Notes: generated from the sequence alone by a model not told the origin. A DNA stretch of 44,185 nt from Phycisphaerales bacterium UBA1161 (GCA_002311745.1 DBZL01000042.1:1-44185); one strand, 5' to 3'. Shown: positions 32,651 to 40,364, counted from the stretch's first letter. Translations and numbers: made by a program.

Positions 32651-33511
32651 CTATACAAGGTCGGCAAAAGTCTTTTCCATTCGGCGGAAGTAAAACGCGC
32701 CTCCGATAAGCGTCAAGAAGATTGTGACGGCAGACACGACAACCTCCCGACTCGACATGGGCGTGCCGATCATGCACCAGCGAAACCCTTCCACTACGCC
32801 GCTCATCGGGTTGAGCCCCAGCAGCATTTTCTTCCATTCCGACTTCACTATGCTTGACGGATAAATGATTGGCGTGGCGAACATCCAAAACTGCGTCAAG
32901 AAGGGAATGACGTAACGGACATCGCGGTATTCCACGCTCAGCGCCGACAGCCAAAGCCCAACCGCCATCGCCGCGAAAAAGCCCAGGGCTACGAACACCG
33001 GCAGAAACACGATTTGCGGATGGAACGCCACCCGAAACCAGAGCATCAGTGCCAGGAGCACGGTAAATGCTATGGCGAAGTCGATCAATCCCGTGACCAC
33101 GGAGGCCATCGGAATAAAGAGCCGGGGAAAGTACGTCTTGGTGATCAGGTTCTGACTATTCAGAAGGCTGATGCCGGCGCTGGCCATCGATGTTGCAAAG
33201 AGCTGCCAGGGAAGCATGCCGCAATAGTAGAACACTTCGGGCCGAACGCCGTCGGTAGGGAGCCTTCCAAGACCTGCAAACAGGATCGTAAAGACGACCA
33301 TTGTAAAGAAAGGCTGGATGATGGCCCAGGCGACGCCCAGGACGGTCTGTTTATATCGAACCTTGATGTCTCGCAGCGCCAAAATCAACAGGAGTTCGCG
33401 GAACTCCCATAGTTCGCGGATGTCGACGGGCTGCCAGCCTGTCTTGGCGCGCAAGATGATCTTCGGCCGTCTGGATGTCGAGGCAGTCGGTGAGGACGTC
33501 AAGGCAAACAA
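32651..33511 (-). CDS. wzm: ABC-2 type polysaccharide exporter permease (Wzm-like), system 2
   Basis: The long open frame reaches 33721, but its first part overlaps mscL and reads like non-coding sequence. A TTG at 33511, six bases after GGAG, gives 286 residues, normal for the family. ALRDIKVRYKQTVLGVAWAI is the conserved Wzm motif, followed by about six membrane segments and a conserved ending (FYFRRMEKTFADLV). It forms the membrane channel with the Wzt encoded directly downstream. The non-ATG start is inferred from spacing and length. Confidence 0.9.
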   Translation of the reverse strand: MFALTSSPTASTSRRPKIILRAKTGWQPVDIRELWEFRELLLILALRDIKVRYKQTVLGVAWAIIQPFFTMVVFTILFAGLGRLPTDGVRPEVFYYCGMLPWQLFATSMASAGISLLNSQNLITKTYFPRLFIPMASVVTGLIDFAIAFTVLLALMLWFRVAFHPQIVFLPVFVALGFFAAMAVGLWLSALSVEYRDVRYVIPFLTQFWMFATPIIYPSSIVKSEWKKMLLGLNPMSGVVEGFRWCMIGTPMSSREVVVSAVTIFLTLIGGAFYFRRMEKTFADLV

Positions 33512-33639
33512 CTGCGTCTCCGCAAGATGAATTTGAATATAGCGGGGGATCTGCGGGCTGGCAAACGACCCGGGGCGACAAGGATTCGGTCCCGGAAAGC
33601 CGAATGACGCTGGCCGGCGCGCCGAGCAGGCCCGATGCA

Positions 33640-34119
33640 CTATGCCACGGCCGGCAGGTCGGCGGTGCACTGGGGGCACTTGCGGGCCTTGATGGGAATC
33701 GCCGAAGTGCACATCGGACATTCCTTGATCGTTGGGGCGGCGGCCGGGGCCGGATGCTCGAGGCGGCGTCGGGCTATGTTCATCAACTTGATCACGATGA
33801 AAATCGACGCGGCCACAATCAGAAAATTGATCACGTTGTTAAGGAACACGCCGTAGCGCAAATCGGTCTGCTCAATGACCTTGCCGGCGTCGTATACCTT
33901 ATGCAGCGTGATAACCTTGTTGGAAAAATCGCGGCCGCCCATGAGCAAACCCAGCGGCGGCATCATGACGTCCTTCACCAACGAGTTGACGACGTTGCCA
34001 AACGCCCCGCCGATGACCACGCCGACGGCCAGGTCCACCACGCTCCCCTTCATGGCGAATTCCTTGAACTCCTGCACCAGGCCCATGGTGATTTCCTTGA
34101 ACTCATGAAACAAACCCAT
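33640..34119 (-). CDS. mscL: Large-conductance mechanosensitive channel with C-terminal zinc ribbon
   Basis: From the ATG at 34119, after GGAAAGG, the product has 159 residues. VQEFKEFAMKGSVVDLAVGVVIGG is family-specific in its GSVVDLAVGVVIG part (first transmembrane helix), and FLNNVINFLIVAASIFIVIK is the second helix. Two additions are unusual: the first 11 residues (MGLFHEFKEIT) are repeated as MGLVQEFKEFA, and the C-terminus carries CPMC and CPQC, a zinc-ribbon-like pair. MscL opens under membrane tension to release solutes after osmotic downshock. A second possible start at 34086 would remove the duplicated segment. It overlaps the upstream GT2 gene by 17 bases. Confidence 0.92.
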   Translation of the reverse strand: MGLFHEFKEITMGLVQEFKEFAMKGSVVDLAVGVVIGGAFGNVVNSLVKDVMMPPLGLLMGGRDFSNKVITLHKVYDAGKVIEQTDLRYGVFLNNVINFLIVAASIFIVIKLMNIARRRLEHPAPAAAPTIKECPMCTSAIPIKARKCPQCTADLPAVA

Positions 34120-35068
34120 GACCTTTCCTTTCTCCCGCCGCAGGCGGGGCGTTGTTGGCGCGGCTGCGCAGAACTTGACCGGTCCAGATGATCTTCCAGG
34201 TGCGCGCATGGAATAAACTGCGGATGGCCCGCGGGGAGGCCAGGACGGCAACGGCGGCCGAAGCGGCCTGAGAGCCGGCATGCAACAGCCGGCCGCGACG
34301 CGCATCGGCCCACGCTTCCAGCAGATGCAGCCGCACCGTTTCCAGCCGGAAATACGCGGGCAATCCCCCCGCTCCATATCGCTTCACGACCGTTTCAACT
34401 TCCCGCAAGCGGTCGGCGCCGCCGGTGCCGGTTTTGCTCGATTCCAGCCAGCGATAGTTGGCCAGCACCCGCGGCAGATAGGCAAACGTCGCGCAAGCCG
34501 CCGCCTTGAGCCACAGGTCGTAATCCATCGTCCAGTTCAGCGAAGTGTCCAAACCGCCGACCGCTTCGAACAGCTTGCGGCGGAAAAACACGGCCGGCTG
34601 GGCTAGAAAATCGGAGTAATGCAGCAGCCGCCGGCGATCAAACGGCTCAACGTGGGCGCAGCGCGCAATCAGAGAGCCCGAGGCATCGATGAAATCGGCG
34701 TCGCCGTAAACCAGGTCCGCTTCCGGATGCTCGGCGAAGAATCGGGCGACGGCGGAGATGGCGCCGGGTGCGTACGTGTCGTCCGAATTCAACCAGCCGA
34801 GAATCTCGCCCGGGTTCAGGGAAAACCCCTTGTTGATGGCGTCGGCCTGCCCGTGATCCGGCCCGGATATCCAGCGGAATCGTTCGTCCGCTGCTTGGCT
34901 CGACTCATATTTTTTCAGAATCTGCAGGGTCTGGTCCGTCGAGCCGCCGTCAACGACCATGTATTGGAGTCGCGGATAATCCTGCTCCAGAACGCTACGG
35001 ATGGTCGCCTCGATGTACGGGCCGTGATTGAACGAAGGCGTGATGATACTGACGGTGGGATCGCTCAT
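34103..35068 (-). CDS. GT2 family glycosyltransferase
   Basis: A 321-residue GT-A enzyme of the same subfamily as 10082-11047: IITPSFNHG at 8-16, VVDGGSTD at 38-45, DHGQADAINKG at 71-81, NSDD at 94-97 and PGAI after it. All catalytic motifs are intact. The C-terminus is Ala/Arg-rich. It precedes mscL on the minus strand with a 17-base overlap, which is odd for a glycan gene, and lies near the second exporter pair. Confidence 0.9.
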   Translation of the reverse strand: MSDPTVSIITPSFNHGPYIEATIRSVLEQDYPRLQYMVVDGGSTDQTLQILKKYESSQAADERFRWISGPDHGQADAINKGFSLNPGEILGWLNSDDTYAPGAISAVARFFAEHPEADLVYGDADFIDASGSLIARCAHVEPFDRRRLLHYSDFLAQPAVFFRRKLFEAVGGLDTSLNWTMDYDLWLKAAACATFAYLPRVLANYRWLESSKTGTGGADRLREVETVVKRYGAGGLPAYFRLETVRLHLLEAWADARRGRLLHAGSQAASAAVAVLASPRAIRSLFHARTWKIIWTGQVLRSRANNAPPAAGERKGHGFVS

Positions 35069-35097
35069 GGCGCTGCCGCTGCCGGGGCGGCGGGCGG

Positions 35098-35103
35098 ATT
35101 ATA
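35098..35103 (-). promoter_or_regulatory. Possible -10 box for the GT2 gene
   Basis: On the minus strand TATAAT lies about 30 bases before the ATG at 35068. No matching -35 hexamer is seen at the usual distance, so this is a weak call. Confidence 0.3.
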
Positions 35104-35143
35104 TAAAAACAGCGGGGATTTCGCGCCCCGGCCGCGCGACGGC

Positions 35144-35172
35144 TTCACCCCCGCCGCCGCAGCGTGTACATT
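35144..35172 (+). promoter_or_regulatory. Possible promoter of panC, leaderless type
   Basis: TTCACC at 35144-35149, a 17-base spacer and TACATT at 35167-35172 stand nine bases before the panC ATG, which lacks a Shine-Dalgarno sequence. This places the expected transcription start next to the start codon. Confidence 0.4.
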
Positions 35173-35181
35173 GCCGCAGGC

Positions 35182-36051
35182 ATGACCGTGTGCACCACCA
35201 TCGCCGAATGCCGCGAGCATCGCGGGAAGCTGGACCGCGCGGCCCTGGTGCCGACGATGGGGGCCCTGCACGCCGGGCATTTGTCCCTGATCGACATCGC
35301 CCGTAAGCGCGCGCCGCACGTGATCGTCAGCATCTTCGTCAATCCAACCCAGTTCGGGCCCAAGGAGGATTTTTTCAAGTATCCGCGTCCCCTGGAAGAG
35401 GACCTGGCCAAGTGCAACGCGGCCGGGGTCGATCTGGTCTTCAACCCCAGCGTGGAAGAGATGTATCCCAAAGGTGCGCTGGCCGATGCGGCGGCCGAGC
35501 AGGTGCATCTGGACATCCCGCCCCTGACCGGCATGCTGGAAGGCCGCATCCGACCGAATCATTTCAAGGGCGTGTGCCAGGTCGTCGCCAAGCTGTTCAA
35601 CATCGTCCAGCCCAACGTCGCCTGTTTTGGGCAAAAGGATTACCAGCAGCTTCGCGTGCTGTCGGCGATGGCGGCGGCCCTGAATTGGCCGATTGAGATT
35701 GTCACCTGCCCCACCGTGCGCGAGCCGGACGGGATGGCGATGAGCAGCCGCAATCAATATCTGTCGGATGCCGAGCGTCAGCGGGCGCTATCGATCAGCC
35801 GCGGCCTGTTTGCCGCGCGCGACGAGTTCGACAAAGGCGTGCGCCAGACCAACCGCCTGATCGCCACGGTGCAGAACATTCTGCTGAATGCCGGCACGCA
35901 AGGGCGCGTGCCGCTGCTGATCGATTACGTCGCCGCGGTGGACGCGATCACGCTCAAGAACGTCGAGCTGATTTCCGCCCCCACGGTTCTGGCCGTCGCC
36001 GCCCGCGTGGGGAAAGTGCGGCTGATCGACAATGTGATCCTTACCCCCTGA
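35182..36051 (+). CDS. panC: Pantothenate synthetase
   Basis: The ATG at 35182 (a GTG at 35164 is less likely) gives 289 residues, close to the usual 280. PTMGALHAGHLSL contains the HxGH motif (H30, H33) of the nucleotidyltransferase superfamily; FVNPTQFGPKEDF, CFGQKDYQQL and the KMSKS-like MAMSSRNQYLS follow in the normal order. PanC joins pantoate and beta-alanine with ATP to make pantothenate, the vitamin precursor of coenzyme A. The beta-alanine comes from PanD, encoded at 36812 after an intervening MNT/HEPN pair. The cytoplasmic enzyme is expected to be complete. Confidence 0.96.
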   Translation: MTVCTTIAECREHRGKLDRAALVPTMGALHAGHLSLIDIARKRAPHVIVSIFVNPTQFGPKEDFFKYPRPLEEDLAKCNAAGVDLVFNPSVEEMYPKGALADAAAEQVHLDIPPLTGMLEGRIRPNHFKGVCQVVAKLFNIVQPNVACFGQKDYQQLRVLSAMAAALNWPIEIVTCPTVREPDGMAMSSRNQYLSDAERQRALSISRGLFAARDEFDKGVRQTNRLIATVQNILLNAGTQGRVPLLIDYVAAVDAITLKNVELISAPTVLAVAARVGKVRLIDNVILTP

Positions 36052-36064
36052 TCCATCGCGCGGG

Positions 36065-36070
36065 TATAAT
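36065..36070 (+). promoter_or_regulatory. -10 box for the MNT/HEPN pair, leaderless type
   Basis: A perfect TATAAT ends six bases before the ATG at 36077. Transcription would start at or next to the start codon. TTACCC at 36041-36046, overlapping the end of panC, is a poor -35 match with an 18-base spacer. Confidence 0.5.
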
Positions 36071-36076
36071 GGCGTC

Positions 36077-36409
36077 ATGGTCCATTCATCCGAAATTCAG
36101 GCGTTGGCCGACGAGATCGCCAAGCGATTCAATCCGGAGAAGATCATTCTCTTCGGCTCGCACGCCGGCGGTTCCGCACATGAACATTCGGACGTCGACT
36201 TGCTTATTGTGATGGATTATCAGGGGCGGATGGTGGACCGCGCCATGGATATCTGGTCGGCGATTCGGCCAAACTTTGCCGTCGATTTGATCGTTCGAAG
36301 ACCCGACGAGGTGGTACGGCAATATCAGCAGTACGATCCCCTGGCGCGTGAAGCGATGGACAAGGGAAAGGTCCTGTATGACCGAGGTCGTGCGCGAGTG
36401 GCTGGCTAA
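36077..36409 (+). CDS. MNT-type nucleotidyltransferase (probable antitoxin of a MNT/HEPN pair)
   Basis: A 110-residue minimal nucleotidyltransferase: GSHAGGSAHEHSDVDLLIV (27-45) is the G-S-x10-D-x-D active site with D39 and D41, and D70 in FAVDLIV is the third metal ligand. In characterised MntA/HepT systems the MNT protein inactivates the HEPN toxin by adding AMP. Here the gene lies 25 bases after panC and overlaps the HEPN gene by 32 bases. No ribosome-binding site is seen; a TATAAT ends six bases before the ATG. Antitoxin function is inferred from the pairing. Confidence 0.9.
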   Translation: MVHSSEIQALADEIAKRFNPEKIILFGSHAGGSAHEHSDVDLLIVMDYQGRMVDRAMDIWSAIRPNFAVDLIVRRPDEVVRQYQQYDPLAREAMDKGKVLYDRGRARVAG

Positions 36410-36764
36410 GGCCAGCCAGGATCTTCAATCCGCCTTGTCCGAAATCGATCGCGGCGATGCGCCCAATTGGGATCTGATCTGTTTTCTCAGCCAACAGTGC
36501 GTGGAGAAACTAATAAAGGCCGCGTTGATTGCCCGCCGGGTGGTTCCACCCAAAACGCACGATCTCGTGCAACTGCACCGCCTGTTGCAAGAAGTCGAAT
36601 CCAGTTGGAAATGGGACGAACGGGAACTGCAATTCCTGAGTATGTCCGCCGTCATTTACCGATATCCGGGGCAATGGGCGGACCGGGATGTGGCAACACG
36701 CGCCGCTGAGGCCGCTCGCCGATTGCATGACGCCCTGCAACCGCTTCTGGCCACGCCGTCCTGA
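36378..36764 (+). CDS. HEPN domain protein (probable toxin partner)
   Basis: The ATG at 36378 follows GGGAAAGG inside the MNT gene. The 128-residue all-helical protein has AKASQDLQSAL near 10-20, CFLSQQCVEKLIKAAL at 35-50 and RVVPPKTHDLVQL at 54-66, the pattern of the COG2250 HEPN branch, then SAVIYRYPGQW. R54 and H61 have the R-x4-6-H spacing of HEPN RNases, although in this branch it is less certain that these form the active site. HEPN partners of MNT proteins often act as RNA-cleaving toxins. Confidence 0.88.
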   Translation: MTEVVREWLAKASQDLQSALSEIDRGDAPNWDLICFLSQQCVEKLIKAALIARRVVPPKTHDLVQLHRLLQEVESSWKWDERELQFLSMSAVIYRYPGQWADRDVATRAAEAARRLHDALQPLLATPS

Positions 36765-36797
36765 CGGCCGGCCCTGTTATCCTTGACGCCGCGCCCC

Positions 36798-36803
36798 TAC
36801 AAT
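36798..36803 (+). promoter_or_regulatory. Possible -10 box of panD, leaderless type
   Basis: TACAAT ends eight bases before the panD ATG at 36812, in a gene without a Shine-Dalgarno sequence. A TTGACG at 36783-36788 is too close to serve as its -35; a CTGTTA at 36775-36780 has the correct 17-base spacing but a poor match. Confidence 0.35.
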
Positions 36804-36811
36804 TGAACGCA

Positions 36812-37189
36812 ATGTTGACCCAACTGCTCAAGACCAAGATTCACCGCGCAAGCGTCACCATGACGGACGCCGATTACCACGGCAGCATCACCGTCGACCG
36901 CGATCTGATGGCGGCCAGCGGGCTGCTGCCCAACGAGGCGGTCGTCGTCGCCGATTGCGAAAACGGCAACCGGTTCGAAACCTACGTCATCCCGGGAGAA
37001 AGCGGCAGCGGGATCATCGGCATCAACGGCGCCGCCGCCCGGCTCACCCAGGTCGGCAATAAAGTCATCATCATGAGCTTCGTGCTGGCCAAGCCGGACG
37101 AGGTGGAAAAACACACCGCTCGCATCGTCCTGGTCGACCAGCGCAACCGGGCGATCGAAACCATCGACCAGCCCACCCGCGTCCAGTAG
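36812..37189 (+). CDS. panD: Aspartate 1-decarboxylase
   Basis: The ATG at 36812 gives 125 residues, normal for PanD. The proenzyme cuts itself between G24 and S25 in YHGSITVD to make the pyruvoyl cofactor. The C-terminal part contains the conserved NGAAARL and VIIMSF motifs. PanD converts L-aspartate to beta-alanine for PanC, and the two genes are separated only by the MNT/HEPN pair. The final VLVDQRNRAIE is ordinary for the family. Confidence 0.95.
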   Translation: MLTQLLKTKIHRASVTMTDADYHGSITVDRDLMAASGLLPNEAVVVADCENGNRFETYVIPGESGSGIIGINGAAARLTQVGNKVIIMSFVLAKPDEVEKHTARIVLVDQRNRAIETIDQPTRVQ

Positions 37190-37212
37190 GACTGGCGTAA
37201 AGCGGGGCCGGC

Positions 37213-38187
37213 ATGCTTCAGGAAATTTTCCGCTTTTCGCTGCTGGGCCATGAGATTCCGGTCTACGGCTACGGGCTGATGCTGGTGGTCGCTTTCCTGG
37301 CCTGCGTGAAAACCGGCCAGTGGCTGGGCAAGGGACGCGGCATCCATCCCGACGTCATCGTCAACGCGGCCATCATCGCGCTGGTCAGCGGCGTCATCGG
37401 CGCGCGGCTGTGCCACGTGCTGGAAAATTTCCACGAATACACGCGTCACGAGCTGTCCTTCTGGCGAAATCTGGGCAACGCCGCGGACATGCGCGCGGGC
37501 GGATTGACCTTCTACGGCGGATTCCTGCTGGCCACGCCCTGCTGCATCTTCTATGCCTGGAAAAAAAAGGTGCCGATCCTGACGGGCATGGACGTGGTCG
37601 CGCCCGTGCTGATGGTTGGATTGGCCGTGGGGCGCATCGGCTGTTTCCTGAACGGCTGCTGCTACGGCGAGCGGTGCGATCTGCCCTGGGCGGTACGGTT
37701 CCCGTATGACAGCGAGGCGTACGTGGATCAGTTCGCCAAGGGGCAGATCACCGTGCCGCCGGAGCTTTTGCGCGTGGCCGGCGACGGATCGTACAGGCTG
37801 ATCTCGCCGCATTCACCGGAGATGCAAAACAACTCCCGCTTGCAGCGTCTGGCCGCCGCCTCGCGCGCCTTGGGCGTACATCCGGCGGAGTTGTACAGCT
37901 CGTTCACGGCATTTCTGCTGGCCGCCCTGCTGATCGCTTATTTCGCCCTGCCGCACGCGGATGGCCGCGTCTTTGCCCTCATGATGATCCTGGAAGGCAT
38001 CGCGCGATTCGTGCTGGAACTGCTGCGCGTCGAGCCTGCGGTGTGGCATGTGCGTCTCGGCGGACAAACCTACGGCTGGAGCATCAGCATGATCCTGGGC
38101 CTCTTGATTGCCGTCGCGGGCGTGGTCATGTGGAACTTGCTGCCACCACTTCGCCGCTCGAGGACTGCATGCGCCGGCACGCCATAG
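37213..38187 (+). CDS. lgt: Prolipoprotein diacylglyceryl transferase
   Basis: A 324-residue membrane protein with Lgt motifs: IPVYGYGLMLV near 15-25, RAGGLTFYGG at 94-103, GRIGCFLNGCCYGERC at 140-155 and HPAELYSS at 223-230, with about seven membrane segments. Lgt transfers diacylglycerol from phosphatidylglycerol to the lipobox cysteine of lipoproteins. It is longer than the E. coli enzyme because of a soluble insertion of about 55 residues (166-221) between the CCYG motif and HPAELY. Gap to panD is 23 bases, so it may share a transcript. The catalytic histidine-and-arginine motifs look present. Confidence 0.95.
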   Translation: MLQEIFRFSLLGHEIPVYGYGLMLVVAFLACVKTGQWLGKGRGIHPDVIVNAAIIALVSGVIGARLCHVLENFHEYTRHELSFWRNLGNAADMRAGGLTFYGGFLLATPCCIFYAWKKKVPILTGMDVVAPVLMVGLAVGRIGCFLNGCCYGERCDLPWAVRFPYDSEAYVDQFAKGQITVPPELLRVAGDGSYRLISPHSPEMQNNSRLQRLAAASRALGVHPAELYSSFTAFLLAALLIAYFALPHADGRVFALMMILEGIARFVLELLRVEPAVWHVRLGGQTYGWSISMILGLLIAVAGVVMWNLLPPLRRSRTACAGTP

Positions 38188-38313
38188 ACGCGCGGGTCCG
38201 AAGTTCGTTGAAGAGATCGCCCATCAGGGATGGCCAGTCTCCCGAGCGGCTGTGGTGGGTCCGGGGCGGGATGGAATTGGGAATGCTCTGAAGCATGATG
38301 CGGAGGCGCGGAG
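38188..38313. other. Short convergent gap
   Basis: This 126-base gap between the convergent lgt and S1/P1 nuclease genes contains no recognisable gene or terminator hairpin with a T run. Confidence 0.4.
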
Positions 38314-39300
38314 CTATTTCGCATCAAAGATCGAAGTGAGCAGATCGGCGGTGCGATAGCCGGCGAGCGCGACGCGGCGCATGGCAATCTCCTCGGCCTG
38401 TTTCAGATAACCGCGAGGCAATCCGGGAGGCTCCTGGTCGGCGCCCGATGATTCCGAGGCGGCCGCGCCCACCAGCGTGCCGTCGCGGTACGCGTAATGG
38501 ATCGCCAGTTCATGACTTTCGTTGGCCCAGGCGGCGAAGTCCGTGATCGCCAGGGCGTCCTTCAAAGCGCTGCGGCCGTAGCGGGGATCGGCCCGCAAGG
38601 CGGCGGCGAGATCGGCGCAGATTTCCTCGCTCTTGTATTGCCCGGGCAGTTCGTCCCAAAGCAGGTGAAGCTTCATGCGCGAATCGGGATACGGCGGCTC
38701 GCGAAGCACGTAAAAGGCGTTGCCGCCTTGATCGCCGTCCGGAAATTGCGGCGAAAACAGGGAACAGGCGTGCAGGGGCTGATGAATGTCGCCGCACAGA
38801 TGCAGCACCCAGCACAACGCGATCGCCTTGTCCCTGGCGGCGAGGGCCGGGTTCTTCAAATCCGCCGTGCTCTTGGCCAAAGCCTCGACGACATTGTGCG
38901 GACCGGGACCCGTTTGCGGCGGAGGCTGCGCCGTCTGCCCGCCAATGCAATACGGAATGTCGATGTAATGCCAGGCCGGGTGGTTGTAAGCCGCGTGCAT
39001 GGGATTCGCCTGGTTGCGCACGACGTCCGGCCAAGTCGAAGCCATGCCGAAGGCATAACGATCCGTGTCGGCCTCGGCCGCGTCGGCGGGCAGGTCGGCC
39101 AGCAAATCTTCCTTATAGCGCGGATGTTGCTGGAGAGTTTCCGCAATCTTCGCCCGGGCGGCGGGCGTCAGATCGGCCCAGGCAATGAGCGAAATGATGC
39201 GATGGCCCGTGTCGATCCACGCGGCGGCCGGCGGCGCCGACGCCAACATCCAAACGAAAACACCCATCAAACTGAACTTCAAGGCCTTGGCATGGCTCAT
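38314..39300 (-). CDS. Secreted S1/P1 nuclease family protein
   Basis: From the ATG at 39300 the protein has 328 residues. Residues 1-27 form a signal peptide ending in PPAAA. Cleavage there makes W28 the first mature residue, as in P1 nuclease, whose N-terminal tryptophan binds zinc. Metal ligands follow: H33 in DTGHRI, the aspartate of STWPD, the histidine of AWHYID, and HLCGDIHQPLHA with GGNAF. These zinc enzymes cleave single-stranded RNA and DNA and 3'-nucleotides, so the protein probably gathers nucleotides or phosphate in the periplasm or outside. A GAGTGAG precedes the start. Confidence 0.93.
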   Translation of the reverse strand: MSHAKALKFSLMGVFVWMLASAPPAAAWIDTGHRIISLIAWADLTPAARAKIAETLQQHPRYKEDLLADLPADAAEADTDRYAFGMASTWPDVVRNQANPMHAAYNHPAWHYIDIPYCIGGQTAQPPPQTGPGPHNVVEALAKSTADLKNPALAARDKAIALCWVLHLCGDIHQPLHACSLFSPQFPDGDQGGNAFYVLREPPYPDSRMKLHLLWDELPGQYKSEEICADLAAALRADPRYGRSALKDALAITDFAAWANESHELAIHYAYRDGTLVGAAASESSGADQEPPGLPRGYLKQAEEIAMRRVALAGYRTADLLTSIFDAK

Positions 39301-39344
39301 GGGATGCTCACTCTTTTGCCGGACCCTCGTGCAAAACGCGTTGC

Positions 39345-40364
39345 TTACTGCGCGATGTTCAACTGGGTCGCGCCGGGGGGCAGGTAAAACTCCTTGGCAG
39401 TATCGCACATTTCCGTCTGGGGAAGAATGGTGCCCTTGGGCATCCAGAGGGACGGGTTCATTCCTTCCTGGGCGGTCAGGGTTTCAACGTGCCCGTCGAA
39501 GTAGAGGGCGTCGAATTTGAGTTCGGAAAGGAATTTGGTCTGGGTGCGCGCGCCGTGGCGCATGGAATACAGGGCCGTCAAATTCGGTGTAAAGGCAAAA
39601 GCGCGGGTGTAGGCGCTCCAGGGGCCGTAATCCGAATAGGCGCCGCCGGGAGACACGGTTCCGGTTTGGCCGGAGCCGTCCCAGCTCAGATTGTAGTCCG
39701 GAGGTCCGACCACGCTGCCGTCGTTCCACCGTCCGCCGTCGCACATGAAAATTTTGGCCGCCGAGGTGCCGATCTTGTTGAGGTTGGGTCGATAGGTGCC
39801 GGTGTTGATGTATTTCTGAAACCTGGTGACGTCGCCGGAGCCGTAGGCCATCTGAAAGATCAAAGCCGTGTTATAGGAAATCAACGGGGCGACGACCTGA
39901 ATAGGCGAAGAGGCGTACGGCGGCGCCAGAATGTCGTTTTCCGCGCACTGAAACGGACCATATTGGCAAAGAGCCAGGAATCGCGACTGGCGAGAGGCAA
40001 GAGTGTAGCCCTCGTCGAATTGCAGGCCCATCAGCTTGGCAAGGGGAGCCTGCCAATCCCAGACCTGGCATACGTTGGGACAGTTGTAATTTTTGTTGCC
40101 TTTGATGTTGTAGAGGAAGGCGGACGATGTCCAGCCGTTGCCGGGGATGGCGCCGTTGTTCTGCTGGGCATACATGAGCATGGCGATGCCGACCTGCCGG
40201 AGATTGGACTCACAATTCAACGTGTTGGCCGCGCGACGGGCGCCGGCCAAAGAGGGCAGCAGTATTGAAATCAATACGGCGATGATCCCAACGACGACCA
40301 AGAGCTCGACCAGCGTGAATCCGTTCGCGGAGCGGGTGGACCTCACCCGAGGGACTACGAGCAT
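39345..40364 (-). CDS. Type II/IV prepilin-like protein of the planctomycete DUF1559 type
   Basis: From the ATG at 40364, after GGGAG, the product has 339 residues. A basic leader ends at G15, followed by FTLVELLVVVGIIAVLISILL: the prepilin peptidase site with glutamate at mature position 5. NCESNLRQVGIAMLMYAQ is a hallmark of planctomycete, especially Phycisphaerae, pilin-like proteins, and the C-terminal FDALYFDGHVE is the related DGH motif. The N-terminal helix anchors it in the inner membrane until assembly. Planctomycetes carry many such genes and their role is largely unknown. It follows the small membrane protein by 79 bases. Confidence 0.92.
   Translation of the reverse strand: MLVVPRVRSTRSANGFTLVELLVVVGIIAVLISILLPSLAGARRAANTLNCESNLRQVGIAMLMYAQQNNGAIPGNGWTSSAFLYNIKGNKNYNCPNVCQVWDWQAPLAKLMGLQFDEGYTLASRQSRFLALCQYGPFQCAENDILAPPYASSPIQVVAPLISYNTALIFQMAYGSGDVTRFQKYINTGTYRPNLNKIGTSAAKIFMCDGGRWNDGSVVGPPDYNLSWDGSGQTGTVSPGGAYSDYGPWSAYTRAFAFTPNLTALYSMRHGARTQTKFLSELKFDALYFDGHVETLTAQEGMNPSLWMPKGTILPQTEMCDTAKEFYLPPGATQLNIAQ

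Noticed and set aside
32651..33721. Permease of system 2 starting at 33721
   Set aside because: The extra 70 residues overlap mscL and read like non-coding sequence (Pro/Arg/His-rich); the TTG at 33511 has a ribosome-binding site and gives family length.
33640..34377. MscL starting at 34377
   Set aside because: The first 86 codons overlap the GT2 gene and have shadow composition; the ATG at 34119 has a strong ribosome-binding site and a normal MscL start.
36783..36803. TTGACG plus TACAAT as a standard panD promoter
   Set aside because: The spacer is only nine bases, too short for a sigma-70-type promoter; only the -10 element was kept.
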